A stretch of DNA of 12,509 nt from Acidimicrobiales bacterium (lineage in GTDB: Bacteria; Actinomycetota; Acidimicrobiia; Acidimicrobiales; Bog-793), in contig JASHRK010000215.1 in the NCBI GenBank assembly GCA_030037405.1, forward strand, positions 1 through 12,509. Direction: 5' to 3'. Made by a program: the position numbers and the translations under genes. The notes beneath the pieces were generated by a model. That model saw nothing but the letters and a program-made list of their open reading frames with translations. It made no database searches and was not told where the DNA came from. This document shows positions 1 to 6,653 of the stretch, one piece after another. The stretch's first letter is position 1. Every line of letters starts with the position of its first letter.

Positions 1-137
1 GGGGCGCCGAACTTCTTGTCGAGGACCACGTTGCGGCCCTTCGGGCCGAGGGTGACCTTGACCGCGTCGGCGAGCTTGTTGACCCCGGACTCGAGGCGGC
101 GGCGCGCCGACTCGTCGAAAGCCAGTTGCTTCGCCAT
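1..137 (-). CDS. groEL: 60 kDa chaperonin GroEL, N-terminal fragment cut by the window edge
   Basis: GroEL assembles the double-ring cytosolic chaperonin that folds proteins with ATP and GroES. Only the first 45 codons and two further bases are present. The translation begins MAKQLAFDESARRRLE and contains the highly conserved segment DAVKVTLGPKGRNVVLDKKF (residues 24-43), whose TLGPKGRNV stretch is part of the ATP-binding site in this family. The ATG (137-135) overlaps the groES stop by one base (TAATG), so the two genes are co-transcribed and probably translationally coupled. The CIRCE-controlled promoter upstream of groES would drive it. The break at position 1 is the window boundary, not a truncation. 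Actinobacteria often carry two groEL copies, and the C-terminus that helps tell them apart is not visible. Linkage to groES is as in mycobacterial groEL1. Confidence 0.97.
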   Translation of the reverse strand, partial: MAKQLAFDESARRRLESGVNKLADAVKVTLGPKGRNVVLDKKFGA

Positions 138-430
138 TACTTGCTTACCTTGGCGAGGACGTCACGGCTCGAGAGGATGAGAAGCTCCTCCCCGTCGATC
201 GTGATCTCCGTGCCGCCGTACTTCGAGTACACGACCTTGTCGCCGACGGCGACGTCCATCGCGACGAGCTCTCCTGTGTTCTCGGCTCGCCTGCCGGGGC
301 CGACCGCCAGCACCTCGCCCTGCTGAGGCTTCTCTTTGGCGGTGTCGGGTATGACGAGACCCGACGCCGTCGTCTCCTCGGACTCGCTCGGCCGGACGAC
401 GATCCGGTCGTCAAGGGGCTGCAATGTCAT
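137..430 (-). CDS. groES: 10 kDa co-chaperonin GroES
   Basis: GroES forms the heptameric lid of the GroEL folding chamber. The 97-residue product has the usual length for the family. It opens with MTLQPLDDRIVVRP and contains the mobile-loop region EETTASGLVIPDTAKEKP (about residues 17-34), the GEVLAVGPG strand, and the late GDKVVYSKYGGTEI segment typical of GroES. The ATG at 430-428 is preceded by AGGAGG (443-438) with a 7-nt spacer. The reading frame stays open 53 codons further upstream, but that stretch runs through the CIRCE operator and the promoter, so the longer start is rejected. The stop overlaps the groEL ATG by one base. Expression should be heat-inducible through release of HrcA from CIRCE. 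Confidence 0.97.
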   Translation of the reverse strand: MTLQPLDDRIVVRPSESEETTASGLVIPDTAKEKPQQGEVLAVGPGRRAENTGELVAMDVAVGDKVVYSKYGGTEITIDGEELLILSSRDVLAKVSK

Positions 431-437
431 CTTGGGG

Positions 438-443
438 CCTCCT
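438..443 (-). promoter_or_regulatory. groES ribosome binding site
   Basis: On the minus strand this reads AGGAGG, 7 nt before the groES ATG at 430. It decides the start: the longer open frame has no such site and would cover the operator. Confidence 0.85.
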
Positions 444-453
444 CTTGGCTCCG

Positions 454-480
454 TTAGCACTCTCACGTTCCGAGTGCTAA
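454..480 (-). promoter_or_regulatory. CIRCE operator (HrcA-binding inverted repeat)
   Basis: TTAGCACTC, a 9-nt spacer, then GAGTGCTAA: both arms match the CIRCE consensus at all nine positions, and the flanking G453/C481 extend the dyad to 10 bp arms. CIRCE is the operator bound by the heat-shock repressor HrcA in groESL and hrcA-dnaK operons of many Gram-positive bacteria. Its far edge touches the proposed -10 element and it ends 23 nt before the groES ATG, so bound HrcA would block transcription initiation. hrcA itself is not in the window. Confidence 0.97.
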
Positions 481-508
481 CGATACCAACTCCCCGGCAT
501 GCTGGCAA
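480..508 (-). promoter_or_regulatory. groESL promoter, vegetative sigma type
   Basis: On the minus strand TTGCCA (508-503) and TATCGT (485-480) are separated by exactly 17 bp. They match the TTGACA and TATAAT consensus at 5/6 and 4/6 positions. The -10 lies directly against the CIRCE element, so transcription would start inside the operator, the usual arrangement for HrcA-repressed groESL. No promoter element has been mapped; this is pattern matching. Confidence 0.7.
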
Positions 509-529
509 CCGAGGGTGGAGAGTGCCAGC
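501..529 (-). repeat. Imperfectly spaced inverted repeat around the groESL -35
   Basis: GCTGGCA (501-507) and TGCCAGC (523-529) form a 7-bp inverted repeat with a 15-nt spacer, and one arm overlaps the -35. The distal arm sits in GAGTGCCA (520-527), which differs at one position from the first eight bases of the CIRCE half-site GAGTGCTAA. It could be a degenerate second operator half or a chance match. Confidence 0.4.
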
Positions 530-557
530 TGGGCAGGTCAGGGTGGGTTTCTTGCCG

Positions 558-1634
558 TTACGAGGTGTCGCGACGGCCGGGAGCGCCACCTCGGCCAGGA
601 GGCGAGAGACCCAACCCTGGCTCGGCTCCAGCGTCCCATCCGCTCGCCCCCACGTCTCGCAGGCGGAAATAGCCGGCGGCGCCGATCATGGCGGCGTTGT
701 CCGTGCACATCGCCCTCGAGGGGAGGAAGACGCGAAAGCCCTCGGCCTCGGCGCTCTCTGTCGCCCTCGCCCGCAGGCTCGAGTTGGCGGCTACTCCTCC
801 CGCCAGGCAGATCCCCGCCGCCCTTGCCTGCCTGGCGGCTGACAGCGTCTTCTCCACGAGGACGTCGACGACGGCCTCCTGGAACGAGGCGGCCACGTCT
901 TCTGTGGCGACCGAGGGGTGCGCCCTCACGTAGCGGACGACGGCGGTCTTCAGCCCTGAGAAGGAGAAGTCGAGCGAGCCTTCCAGGAAGGCACGCGGGA
1001 ATGCGAAGGCTCCCGCGTCCCCGTGGGCGGAGACGCGGTCGACGGCAGGTCCCCCGGGGTACCCGAGCCCGAGAAAGCGCGCCACCTTGTCGAATGCCTC
1101 GCCGGCAGCGTCGTCCCTCGTGCGCCCGAGCACCTCGTACCGGCCGGGGGCGTCCATCCGCACGAGGAGGGTGTGACCGCCCGAGACGAGGAGCACGACC
1201 ACCGGCAGCTCGAGATCCGGCTCCTCGAGGAGCGAGGCGTAGAGATGCCCCTCCAGGTGGTTCACGGCGACGAAGGGAACCCCCCAGGCCATGGCGATCG
1301 CCTTCGCAGCCGAGACGCCGACGAGGAGGGCGCCTACGAGCCCGGGGCCGGTGGTGGCCGCCACCGCCTCGACCGGTCTCTCGCCCCGCCCGGCGGAGTC
1401 GAGGCCCGCCAGGGCGAGCGCTTCGGTCACGACCGGGACGATGAGCTCGGTGTGCGCCCGGCTCGCGATCTCGGGCACGACGCCCCCGTAGCGGGCGTGG
1501 AGGTCCATCTGGCTCGAGACGACCGAGGAGACGACGCGGCGGCCCTCGTCGACGACGGCGGCCGCCGTCTCGTCGCAGGACGTCTCGATGGCGAGGAGCC
1601 GGGACGCCTCGTCGCGAAGGCTCGCCCCCCTCAC
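558..1634 (-). CDS. tsaD: tRNA t6A37 threonylcarbamoyltransferase TsaD
   Basis: TsaD transfers the threonylcarbamoyl group from threonylcarbamoyl-AMP to A37 of ANN-decoding tRNAs, working with TsaB and TsaE in the cytoplasm. The 358-residue product has ASKHA-fold signatures: AIETSCDET (15-23), the metal-binding pair H126/H130 in VNHLEGHLYA, LLVSGGHT (148-155), TRDDAAGEAFDKVAR (172-186), FSFSGLKT (223-230), GGVAANSSLR (279-288), and D312 in the CTDNAAMIGAAGY motif. The GTG start (1634-1632) shares four bases (GTGA) with the rimI stop, and the mature-looking core begins a few codons later. The last 30 or so residues after the YFRL helix are rich in Gly, Pro and Arg and look disordered. The next gene downstream, groES, has its own promoter, so tsaD probably ends the long operon. 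No hairpin terminator is evident in 481-557. Confidence 0.97.
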   Translation of the reverse strand: MRGASLRDEASRLLAIETSCDETAAAVVDEGRRVVSSVVSSQMDLHARYGGVVPEIASRAHTELIVPVVTEALALAGLDSAGRGERPVEAVAATTGPGLVGALLVGVSAAKAIAMAWGVPFVAVNHLEGHLYASLLEEPDLELPVVVLLVSGGHTLLVRMDAPGRYEVLGRTRDDAAGEAFDKVARFLGLGYPGGPAVDRVSAHGDAGAFAFPRAFLEGSLDFSFSGLKTAVVRYVRAHPSVATEDVAASFQEAVVDVLVEKTLSAARQARAAGICLAGGVAANSSLRARATESAEAEGFRVFLPSRAMCTDNAAMIGAAGYFRLRDVGASGWDAGAEPGLGLSPPGRGGAPGRRDTS

Positions 1635-2221
1635 TTCCCGGCTCCCTGGGACGGCTCGCCCAGGTGGTTGTCGCGAGCAAAGCGCTCCTCGAGGAGCTCG
1701 AGCCGCCTGCCGTACTCCTCCGACTGCACCCCGTGCGCCCACATGATGAGGGCATCCTCGTGGACCTCGGCGTAATAGTTCTTGCGGATGCCGGCCGGGG
1801 CGAAGCCAAAGGCGTGGTAGAGGGCCTGGGCGCCGGTGTTGCTCACCCTCACCTCGAGAGTGAGGTCCTCGGCGCCTCGAGCCCGGGCCGTGAGGGCCAG
1901 CTCGAGGAGCAGGCGGGCGCCGATCCGCCTTCGTTGCCAGCGCGGGTCGACGCCGATCGTCGTGACGTGACCCTCCCCCACCGCCAGCATGAGGCCGCAG
2001 TAGCCGACGACCTCGGCGCCGTTGAGGGCCACGAAGTACGCCCTCGACTGGCCGGATGCAAGCTCGGCGAGGTAGAGCGACAACGACCACGGGGTGGGGA
2101 ACACCTGCCGCTCGATGGCGACCACCGACTTCACGTGCTTGCGCTTCATGGGCACGATGGCGATCTCGCCTCTGGCCGGCTGCTGGCCACGGCGGTGCGC
2201 ACCGGCTCGCCACAGTGCCAC
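1631..2221 (-). CDS. rimI: Ribosomal protein bS18 N-terminal alanine acetyltransferase RimI (GNAT family)
   Basis: RimI uses acetyl-CoA to acetylate protein N-termini, classically ribosomal protein S18. The 196-residue product has a GNAT fold: AIERQVFPTPWSLSLY (35-50) is the typical RimI N-terminal motif, HVTTIGVDPRWQRRRIGARL (85-104) is the acetyl-CoA pyrophosphate-binding loop, and EVRVSNTGAQALYHAFGF (123-140) followed by GIRKNYY (144-150) is the C-terminal GNAT signature. The GTG at 2221 follows AGGAGG (2232-2227) by 5 nt and lies one base past the tsaB stop. This start adds about 20 residues before the domain, so a shorter product is possible. A 35-residue charged tail after IMW (159-161) makes it longer than the usual 150 or so residues. 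Placement between tsaB and tsaD is common in actinobacteria, and TsaB-RimI fusions are known elsewhere. Confidence 0.92.
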   Translation of the reverse strand: MALWRAGAHRRGQQPARGEIAIVPMKRKHVKSVVAIERQVFPTPWSLSLYLAELASGQSRAYFVALNGAEVVGYCGLMLAVGEGHVTTIGVDPRWQRRRIGARLLLELALTARARGAEDLTLEVRVSNTGAQALYHAFGFAPAGIRKNYYAEVHEDALIMWAHGVQSEEYGRRLELLEERFARDNHLGEPSQGAGK

Positions 2222-2222
2222 C

Positions 2223-2954
2223 TCAGCCTCCTTCGCCCGCAGTCTCGTCGTGGCGGGTGCTCCAGTTGATCCGGACGTCGGCCTCGCGCAGGTAGCACGG
2301 GACGAGCTCCGAGGGCGTGACCACGTCCCCGCGTTCAAGGGCGGCGACCGCCAGCATCGCCACCGAGGCTACCGACGGGGCTGCCATGTCCTCATTGGCG
2401 AGTCGCCACGACCTTCCCGCCCCCCCTGTAAGGGCCCCGGAGTAGCGGAGGGCGCCCTCGCCGGCGAGAAGGACCGCCGCGCCGGGACGGGCGACGCGGG
2501 CGATCTCGGCGACGAGGGTCTCGGGCGGCCCCCACGAGAGGCTGCGCCGCCCGGAGCCGTTCGGAAGCGACCATGCGACGTCCCCGCGACGCAGGTCCAC
2601 GACGGGGACGACGAGCGCCCCGTCGAGGTCCTTGCTCTTCGCCCGCACCGCCGCCTCTATTGCCTCGAGGCTCGTCACCGCCACGGCGGGGACCGAGAGG
2701 GCGAGGGCGAATCCCTTGGCAGCCGCCACGCCCACCCGGATGCCCGTGAAGAGCCCCGGCCCGACGTCTACCGCGACGGCGCCGACCTCGGAGAGACTCA
2801 GCCCCTCCCTCCGGAGGACCTCGGCTACGAGCGGGTGGAGGAGCTCGGCGTGCTCACGCCGCGAGGTCACGGTCTCGGAGGAGACGGCGTCGCCGTCCCT
2901 CGCGAGGGCTGCTCCGACGCTGCTGGTCGCCGTCTCGAGCGCGAGGACGTTCAT
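2223..2954 (-). CDS. tsaB: tRNA t6A biosynthesis protein TsaB
   Basis: TsaB is an inactive paralogue of TsaD that dimerises with it and builds the TsaBDE complex for t6A37 synthesis. The 243-residue product is of normal length. It starts MNVLALETATSSVGAAL, the ASKHA phosphate-1 region, then has REHAELLHPLV (33-43) and the diagnostic DVGPGLFTGIRVGVAAAKGFA (63-83). As expected for TsaB, it lacks the paired metal-binding histidines of TsaD. The C-terminal half is more variable, and the final P-x-Y-L-R-E segment (PCYLREADVR) is typical of the family. The ATG (2954-2952) overlaps the tsaE stop by four bases (ATGA), and the stop is one base before the rimI GTG, so translation along the cluster is probably coupled. 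Confidence 0.95.
   Translation of the reverse strand: MNVLALETATSSVGAALARDGDAVSSETVTSRREHAELLHPLVAEVLRREGLSLSEVGAVAVDVGPGLFTGIRVGVAAAKGFALALSVPAVAVTSLEAIEAAVRAKSKDLDGALVVPVVDLRRGDVAWSLPNGSGRRSLSWGPPETLVAEIARVARPGAAVLLAGEGALRYSGALTGGAGRSWRLANEDMAAPSVASVAMLAVAALERGDVVTPSELVPCYLREADVRINWSTRHDETAGEGG
2227..2232 (-). promoter_or_regulatory. rimI ribosome binding site
   Basis: AGGAGG on the minus strand, lying in the last codons of tsaB and 5 nt before the GTG at 2221. It supports that GTG over the internal ATG, about 24 codons later, as the rimI start. Confidence 0.7.
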
Positions 2955-3418
2955 GAGAGCGAGGAAAGGCGCCTTTCCCAGCCGCCTCCGTTCGCCTCGA
3001 AGGCGAGGAGCCGCTCGGACTCCGTCGCCCCCTCGTCGAGGTGGACGACAAGGGCGTCCTCGCCGAAGAGGTCGGCCGCCGCCTCCCCCCACTCGACGAC
3101 GAGCACCCCGCCCTCCTCGAGCCCCTCGTCGAGGGCGAGGTCGATGACCTCCTGCAGCCTCTCGAGCCGCCAGAGATCGGCGTGGTAGAGGACGAGTCGG
3201 CCGGGATGGCTCTGACAGAGAGTGAAAGTCGGGCTCGTCACCTCGTCCGGGCAGCCGAGCCCGCTGGCGACGCCCTGCACGAAGGTGGTCTTGCCCGCCC
3301 CGAGGGCACCGAGGAGCAGGACGGCGTCGCCTGGCTCGAGGAGGCCGGCCACTCTCTCGCCGACGAGGCGTGTCTCCTCGGGAGAAGAGGTGGTCACCAC
3401 CACCTCGGTCGCCCTCAC
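2951..3418 (-). CDS. tsaE: tRNA t6A biosynthesis ATPase TsaE
   Basis: TsaE is the small P-loop ATPase that binds TsaB-TsaD and is needed for turnover of the t6A machinery. The 155-residue product has Walker A GALGAGKTT (37-45, K43), a switch-like SPTFTL (62-67), the family motif YHADLWRL (78-85), and VVEWGE (107-112). All are characteristic of the YjeE/TsaE family and the length is usual. The GTG start (3418-3416) overlaps the end of the glycosylase gene by four bases (GTGA). The stop overlaps the tsaB ATG. TsaC, which makes the threonylcarbamoyl-AMP substrate, is not in this window and must be encoded elsewhere. Confidence 0.96.
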   Translation of the reverse strand: MRATEVVVTTSSPEETRLVGERVAGLLEPGDAVLLLGALGAGKTTFVQGVASGLGCPDEVTSPTFTLCQSHPGRLVLYHADLWRLERLQEVIDLALDEGLEEGGVLVVEWGEAAADLFGEDALVVHLDEGATESERLLAFEANGGGWERRLSSLS

Positions 3419-3975
3419 CTCGCCGCCAGAGCCCGTTTCGCCCGGACGAGGTCGGCTCTCATGTCGGCGACGACGGAACCCCCCGAGCGCAGCGCCGCGG
3501 AGGGATGGTACGTGGGCACGACGGTGAGCCCGCCAGGGGTCTCATGGGTACGGCCGCGAAGCCGCGTGATGCCCTCCGTCGTGTTGAGAAGAGCGCGCGT
3601 GGCGAAGTTCCCGAGGGTCACGATCACCCGCGGCGAGACGAAGGCGATCTGCTCGTCGAGCCAGTGCCGGCAGGTGGCGACCTCATCGGGCAGAGGGTCG
3701 CGGTTGTTCGGTGGGCGGCACTTGATCACGTTGGCGACGTAGAAGGCGCTCTCGTCCCGACCGAGCTCCTCGGCGACGAGGCGGTCGAGCAGCTGGCCCG
3801 AACGCCCGACGAAAGGTGCCCCTTGCAGGTCCTCGTCGCGGCCCGGAGCCTCGCCCACGAACATGAGGTCGCTCTCGGGGTTCCCCCGCGAGAAGACGAC
3901 CTGAGTCCGGCCCGCCGCGAGCGGGCAGGCCGTGCACAGCTTTGCTGCCGTTTCGATCTCGAGGAGCGTCTCCAC
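3415..3975 (-). CDS. udg: Family 4 uracil-DNA glycosylase with a 4Fe-4S cluster
   Basis: This enzyme removes uracil from DNA, starting base-excision repair of deaminated cytosine. The 186-residue product matches family 4 (UDGa): motif 1 is GEAPGRDEDLQGAPFVGRSG (41-60) and motif 2 is the HPS of PTYHPSAAL (H157). Four cysteines are spaced for a 4Fe-4S cluster: C14 and C17 in CTACPL, C86 in NVIKCRPPNNRDP, and C102 in ATCRHWL. The GTG at 3975-3973 is chosen because the domain begins a few residues later and no in-frame start lies between the alr stop and it. No good ribosome binding site is visible, so the start is less certain than the identity. It begins 32 nt after alr ends and overlaps tsaE by four bases, so it is physically embedded in the cluster. 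In the actinobacterial clusters I recall, alr is followed directly by tsaE. Confidence 0.93.
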   Translation of the reverse strand: METLLEIETAAKLCTACPLAAGRTQVVFSRGNPESDLMFVGEAPGRDEDLQGAPFVGRSGQLLDRLVAEELGRDESAFYVANVIKCRPPNNRDPLPDEVATCRHWLDEQIAFVSPRVIVTLGNFATRALLNTTEGITRLRGRTHETPGGLTVVPTYHPSAALRSGGSVVADMRADLVRAKRALAAR

Positions 3976-4007
3976 CGGCGCGGATGCTACCCACCCGCCA
4001 GCGCCGC

Positions 4008-5267
4008 CTAGGAGGCCGCCGGCTCGGCCGCCCGGTCGAGCTGGACTCTCGGGACACGACCGCCTATCCGGGCGACGATCTCGTAGGTGACCGTGCCGAG
4101 ACGCCGCGCCCACTCCTCGGCCGTTATCTCCTCGCCCCGCTGCCGACCGATGAGGACGACCTCGTCGCCGGCTTCGATCCCGCTCTCGGGTGCGCACCGT
4201 ACGAGGATCTGGTCCATCGTCACCGTTCCTGCGAGCGGACATCTCCTCCCACCGATGAGCACTTCGCCACCGCCGGGGAAGTAGCCGCGATCGACGCCGT
4301 CGGCGTACCCGACCGGGACCGTGGCGACGAGGGACCGCTCCTTCAAGGGCTCGACGAGACCGTAGGAGAGCCGCTCGCCCGCCTCGTACTCGCGCACCAT
4401 CGTCACCCTCGCCTTGAGCGACATCACCGGCGCGAGCGGGCGCCTGCCTACACGGGCGAGCTCTCTCGCGAGCACCGGCTCGAGCTCGGGTCCGGGCAGG
4501 TGGCCGTAGAGGGCGATCCCGCAGCGGACGAGGTCGTAGCGCGCTGCCGGCCAGGCGATCGCCCCGGCCGAGTTCGCAGCGTGCACTCTCCAGGCGGGCG
4601 GCAGGCCCGTTGCCGCCAGGGCGGCTCGGGCCGACTCCAGGCGGGCGAGCTGCTCGCCCGTGAAGGGGTCCGAGAGGACCTCTGCGACGGCCAAGTGCGT
4701 CCAGAGACCGCGATAGGAGAGCTCAGGCGAGGCGACGACCTCGCCCACGATCTCTGCCAGCTCGCCCGGCGCCGCTCCTACCCGGTGCATCCCAGTGTCC
4801 AGCTTGACCTCGACGCCAAAGGGGAGAGCGGCGCCGTTCCGGGTGCCGCCCGTTCCACCCGTTCCGCCTGTTCCGGCGCCGGCGCGAGGCGCCGCCCGGA
4901 GCACCCGCCTCGCCGCCTCTCTCGCCGCACGCACGCCGGCCCGGGTGTAGAGGGTGAGGGTGAGGCGGGACGAGAAGGCACCCTCCATAGCCTCGAGCCC
5001 CGGCTCGGAGAGCACGAGGATGGGCGCCTCGATCCCGGCCTCTCTCAGCTCCACTCCCTCGTCGACGAGGGCGACGGCGAGCTCCGACGCCCCTCCCTCG
5101 AGGGCTGCCTTGGCGGCGGGGACCGCCGAGTGCCCGTAGGCGTCGGCTTTCACGACGGCGCACAGGTTGGCGGGGGCGGCGATGCGGGCGAGCGTGGCGG
5201 CGTTCTCGCGCACGGCGCCGAGGTCGATCTCGACCCAGGCCGGGCGGTGCCTGCCCTCGGCCCCCAT
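4008..5267 (-). CDS. alr: Alanine racemase
   Basis: Alr is a PLP enzyme that interconverts L- and D-alanine, supplying D-Ala for peptidoglycan. The 419-residue product has the PLP-lysine motif AVVKADAYGHSAVP (37-50, K40), VKLDTGMHRVG (154-164), HAANSAG (229-235), VRCGIALYG (247-255), the catalytic tyrosine in RLSYGL (Y302), VPVGYADGVDRG (318-328), and GTVTMDQILVRC (347-358), all in family order. The usual GHG after KADAY is GHS here. The ATG (5267-5265) shares its first base with the nnrD stop (TGATG). It is somewhat longer than the usual 370-390 residues, partly because of a Gly-Gly-Thr insertion at 131-142. The stop leaves a 32-nt gap before the glycosylase gene. Confidence 0.96.
   Translation of the reverse strand: MGAEGRHRPAWVEIDLGAVRENAATLARIAAPANLCAVVKADAYGHSAVPAAKAALEGGASELAVALVDEGVELREAGIEAPILVLSEPGLEAMEGAFSSRLTLTLYTRAGVRAAREAARRVLRAAPRAGAGTGGTGGTGGTRNGAALPFGVEVKLDTGMHRVGAAPGELAEIVGEVVASPELSYRGLWTHLAVAEVLSDPFTGEQLARLESARAALAATGLPPAWRVHAANSAGAIAWPAARYDLVRCGIALYGHLPGPELEPVLARELARVGRRPLAPVMSLKARVTMVREYEAGERLSYGLVEPLKERSLVATVPVGYADGVDRGYFPGGGEVLIGGRRCPLAGTVTMDQILVRCAPESGIEAGDEVVLIGRQRGEEITAEEWARRLGTVTYEIVARIGGRVPRVQLDRAAEPAAS
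4842..4877 (-). repeat. 9-bp tandem repeat coding for Gly-Gly-Thr inside alr
   Basis: Four 9-nt units occur in a row. On the plus strand these are ggtgccgcc, cgttccacc, cgttccgcc and tgttccggc. On the coding strand they encode AGT followed by three GGT triplets (Alr residues 131-142). The units keep the frame, and the segment lies just before the GVEVKLDTG strand, so it is probably a surface loop that has grown by slippage or unequal exchange. Confidence 0.8.
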
Positions 5268-6640
5268 CAGACGAGGGCGGACATCACGCCCGCCACGAGC
5301 TCGGGGAGGTCGCCCGCGATGAGGCCCTCGGAGTAGCCCTCGAAGCCGGCGAGGCCGTGGACGTGAGCGGAGAGGGCCGACGCCTCCGCCACCGGCATCC
5401 CCCGCACGACGAGGGCGCCGATCACCCCCGAGAGGACGTCTCCCGTACCGGCCGTCGCCAGCCGGGCAGAGCCCGAGGCTGCGAAGAGCACCCTGCCCCC
5501 CGGCTCGGCCACGAGGGTGCTCGGCCCTTTCACGAGCACCACCGCACCGGTCGTGGCGGCAAGGCGCCGTGCCGCCGCGATGCGGTCCGGCTGCGTGGGC
5601 ACGCCGGTCAAGCGGGCGAACTCGCCGCCGTGGGGGGTGAGCACCGTCGGGGCCCGCCTGGGAGAGATGATCTCGGCCGCCGCCGCGTCCTCGCCGAGCG
5701 CCGTCAGCCCGTCGGCGTCGACCACGACGGGTACGGGAGCCTTCGTGACGAGCCTTCGGACCGAAGCCTGGGTAGGCCTCTCGAGCCCGAGCCCCGGGCC
5801 GACGACCAGGGCCTTGCACCTGTCCATCATGGAGAGCGCCGCTTCGTCGAAGCCGGTGGCGGGGAGGGCCCGGCTGACCGCTTCCGAGACCGGGAGGTCC
5901 GGCGGCGCCACCCCGGGGATGCCGAGCCGGACCATCCCCGCCCCGGCCCGGCTCGCTGCGCGGGCTACGAACACGGGGGCGCCGAGCATGCCCGGAGAGC
6001 CGGCCACGACGGCGAGTGCCGTCGCCCACTTGTGCGAGGAGGGTTCCCTCCTCGGCACGAGATCGGCGACGTCGGAGTCCTCCACGAGCACCATCGAGCA
6101 CTCCGCCGGCGAGGGGACCGGAAGCCCGATGGCCTCTACGCGGATCCGGCCCGTGGTCGCCCGGCTCGCAAGGAGGAGCCCCGGTTTCACGGCACCGAAG
6201 GTCACGGTGGCTACGGCCGGCATGGCACGGCCTCGCGTTTCGCCGGTGTCGGCGTCGACCCCGGTCGGGACGTCGACGGCGAGCACGGGCACGCCGGCAG
6301 AGTCGGGGGCGACGAACTCGCCCCGGAACCCCGTCCCGAAGACGGCGTCGATGGCGAGATCGGCGGCGGGCAGGCGGCTCGGAGCGTCGCGGAAGTCGAC
6401 GACGGCGACCTTCGCCCCCCTCCGCTCGAGAAACCGTGCTGCCACGCGCCCGTCGGCGCCGTTGCTGCCCGGTCCGGCGAGCACGACGATGCGGCGGCCG
6501 TAGGCCCCGCCGAGCAGCCGGAGCGCCTCGTTGGCGACGGCGGTGCCGGCCCGCTCGACGAGCGTCGAGTGGGGCACTCCCGAGGCGATGGCGTTGCGGT
6601 CCACCTCGCGCATCTCCTCGACGGTGACCACCGGCTTCAT
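5267..6640 (-). CDS. nnrD: Bifunctional NAD(P)HX epimerase / ADP-dependent NAD(P)HX dehydratase
   Basis: This fused enzyme repairs hydrated, inactive NADH and NADPH: the N-terminal NnrE part epimerises R- and S-NAD(P)HX and the C-terminal NnrD part dehydrates the S form using ADP. In the 457-residue product the epimerase spans about 1-200, with VLAGPGSNGADGRVAARFLE (53-72), IDAVFGTGFRG (97-107) and AVDVPTGVDADTG (121-133). The dehydratase spans about 200-457, with HKWATALAVVAGSPGMLGA (203-221), VVGPGLG (279-285), VVDADGLTALG (307-317), LTPHGGEFARLTG (334-346), VVLVKGPSTLV (367-377) and LATAGTGDVLSGVIGAL (394-410). The epimerase glycine loop usually reads N-N-G-G-D; here it is S-N-G-A-D. The ATG at 6640 lies 13 nt after acpS; a longer frame would run into acpS. 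The stop overlaps the alr start. Confidence 0.94.
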   Translation of the reverse strand: MKPVVTVEEMREVDRNAIASGVPHSTLVERAGTAVANEALRLLGGAYGRRIVVLAGPGSNGADGRVAARFLERRGAKVAVVDFRDAPSRLPAADLAIDAVFGTGFRGEFVAPDSAGVPVLAVDVPTGVDADTGETRGRAMPAVATVTFGAVKPGLLLASRATTGRIRVEAIGLPVPSPAECSMVLVEDSDVADLVPRREPSSHKWATALAVVAGSPGMLGAPVFVARAASRAGAGMVRLGIPGVAPPDLPVSEAVSRALPATGFDEAALSMMDRCKALVVGPGLGLERPTQASVRRLVTKAPVPVVVDADGLTALGEDAAAAEIISPRRAPTVLTPHGGEFARLTGVPTQPDRIAAARRLAATTGAVVLVKGPSTLVAEPGGRVLFAASGSARLATAGTGDVLSGVIGALVVRGMPVAEASALSAHVHGLAGFEGYSEGLIAGDLPELVAGVMSALV

Positions 6641-6653
6641 AGGAGAGCTCTGA

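Noticed and set aside
481..557. Terminator between tsaD and the groESL promoter
   Set aside because: No GC hairpin with a T-run was found; only the weak GCTGGCA/TGCCAGC dyad, which overlaps the -35.
137..589. 150-codon form of GroES
   Set aside because: The extra 53 codons would translate CIRCE and the promoter. The AGGAGG-preceded ATG at 430 gives the normal 97-residue protein.
515..1444. 309-codon plus-strand open frame rich in Arg and Pro
   Set aside because: It lies antisense to tsaD, whose conserved motifs fill the minus strand. The composition is the usual artefact of high-GC third positions.
3942..5336. 464-codon plus-strand open frame
   Set aside because: Antisense to alr and the start of udg. 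No family resemblance, and the reverse strand carries complete Alr motifs.
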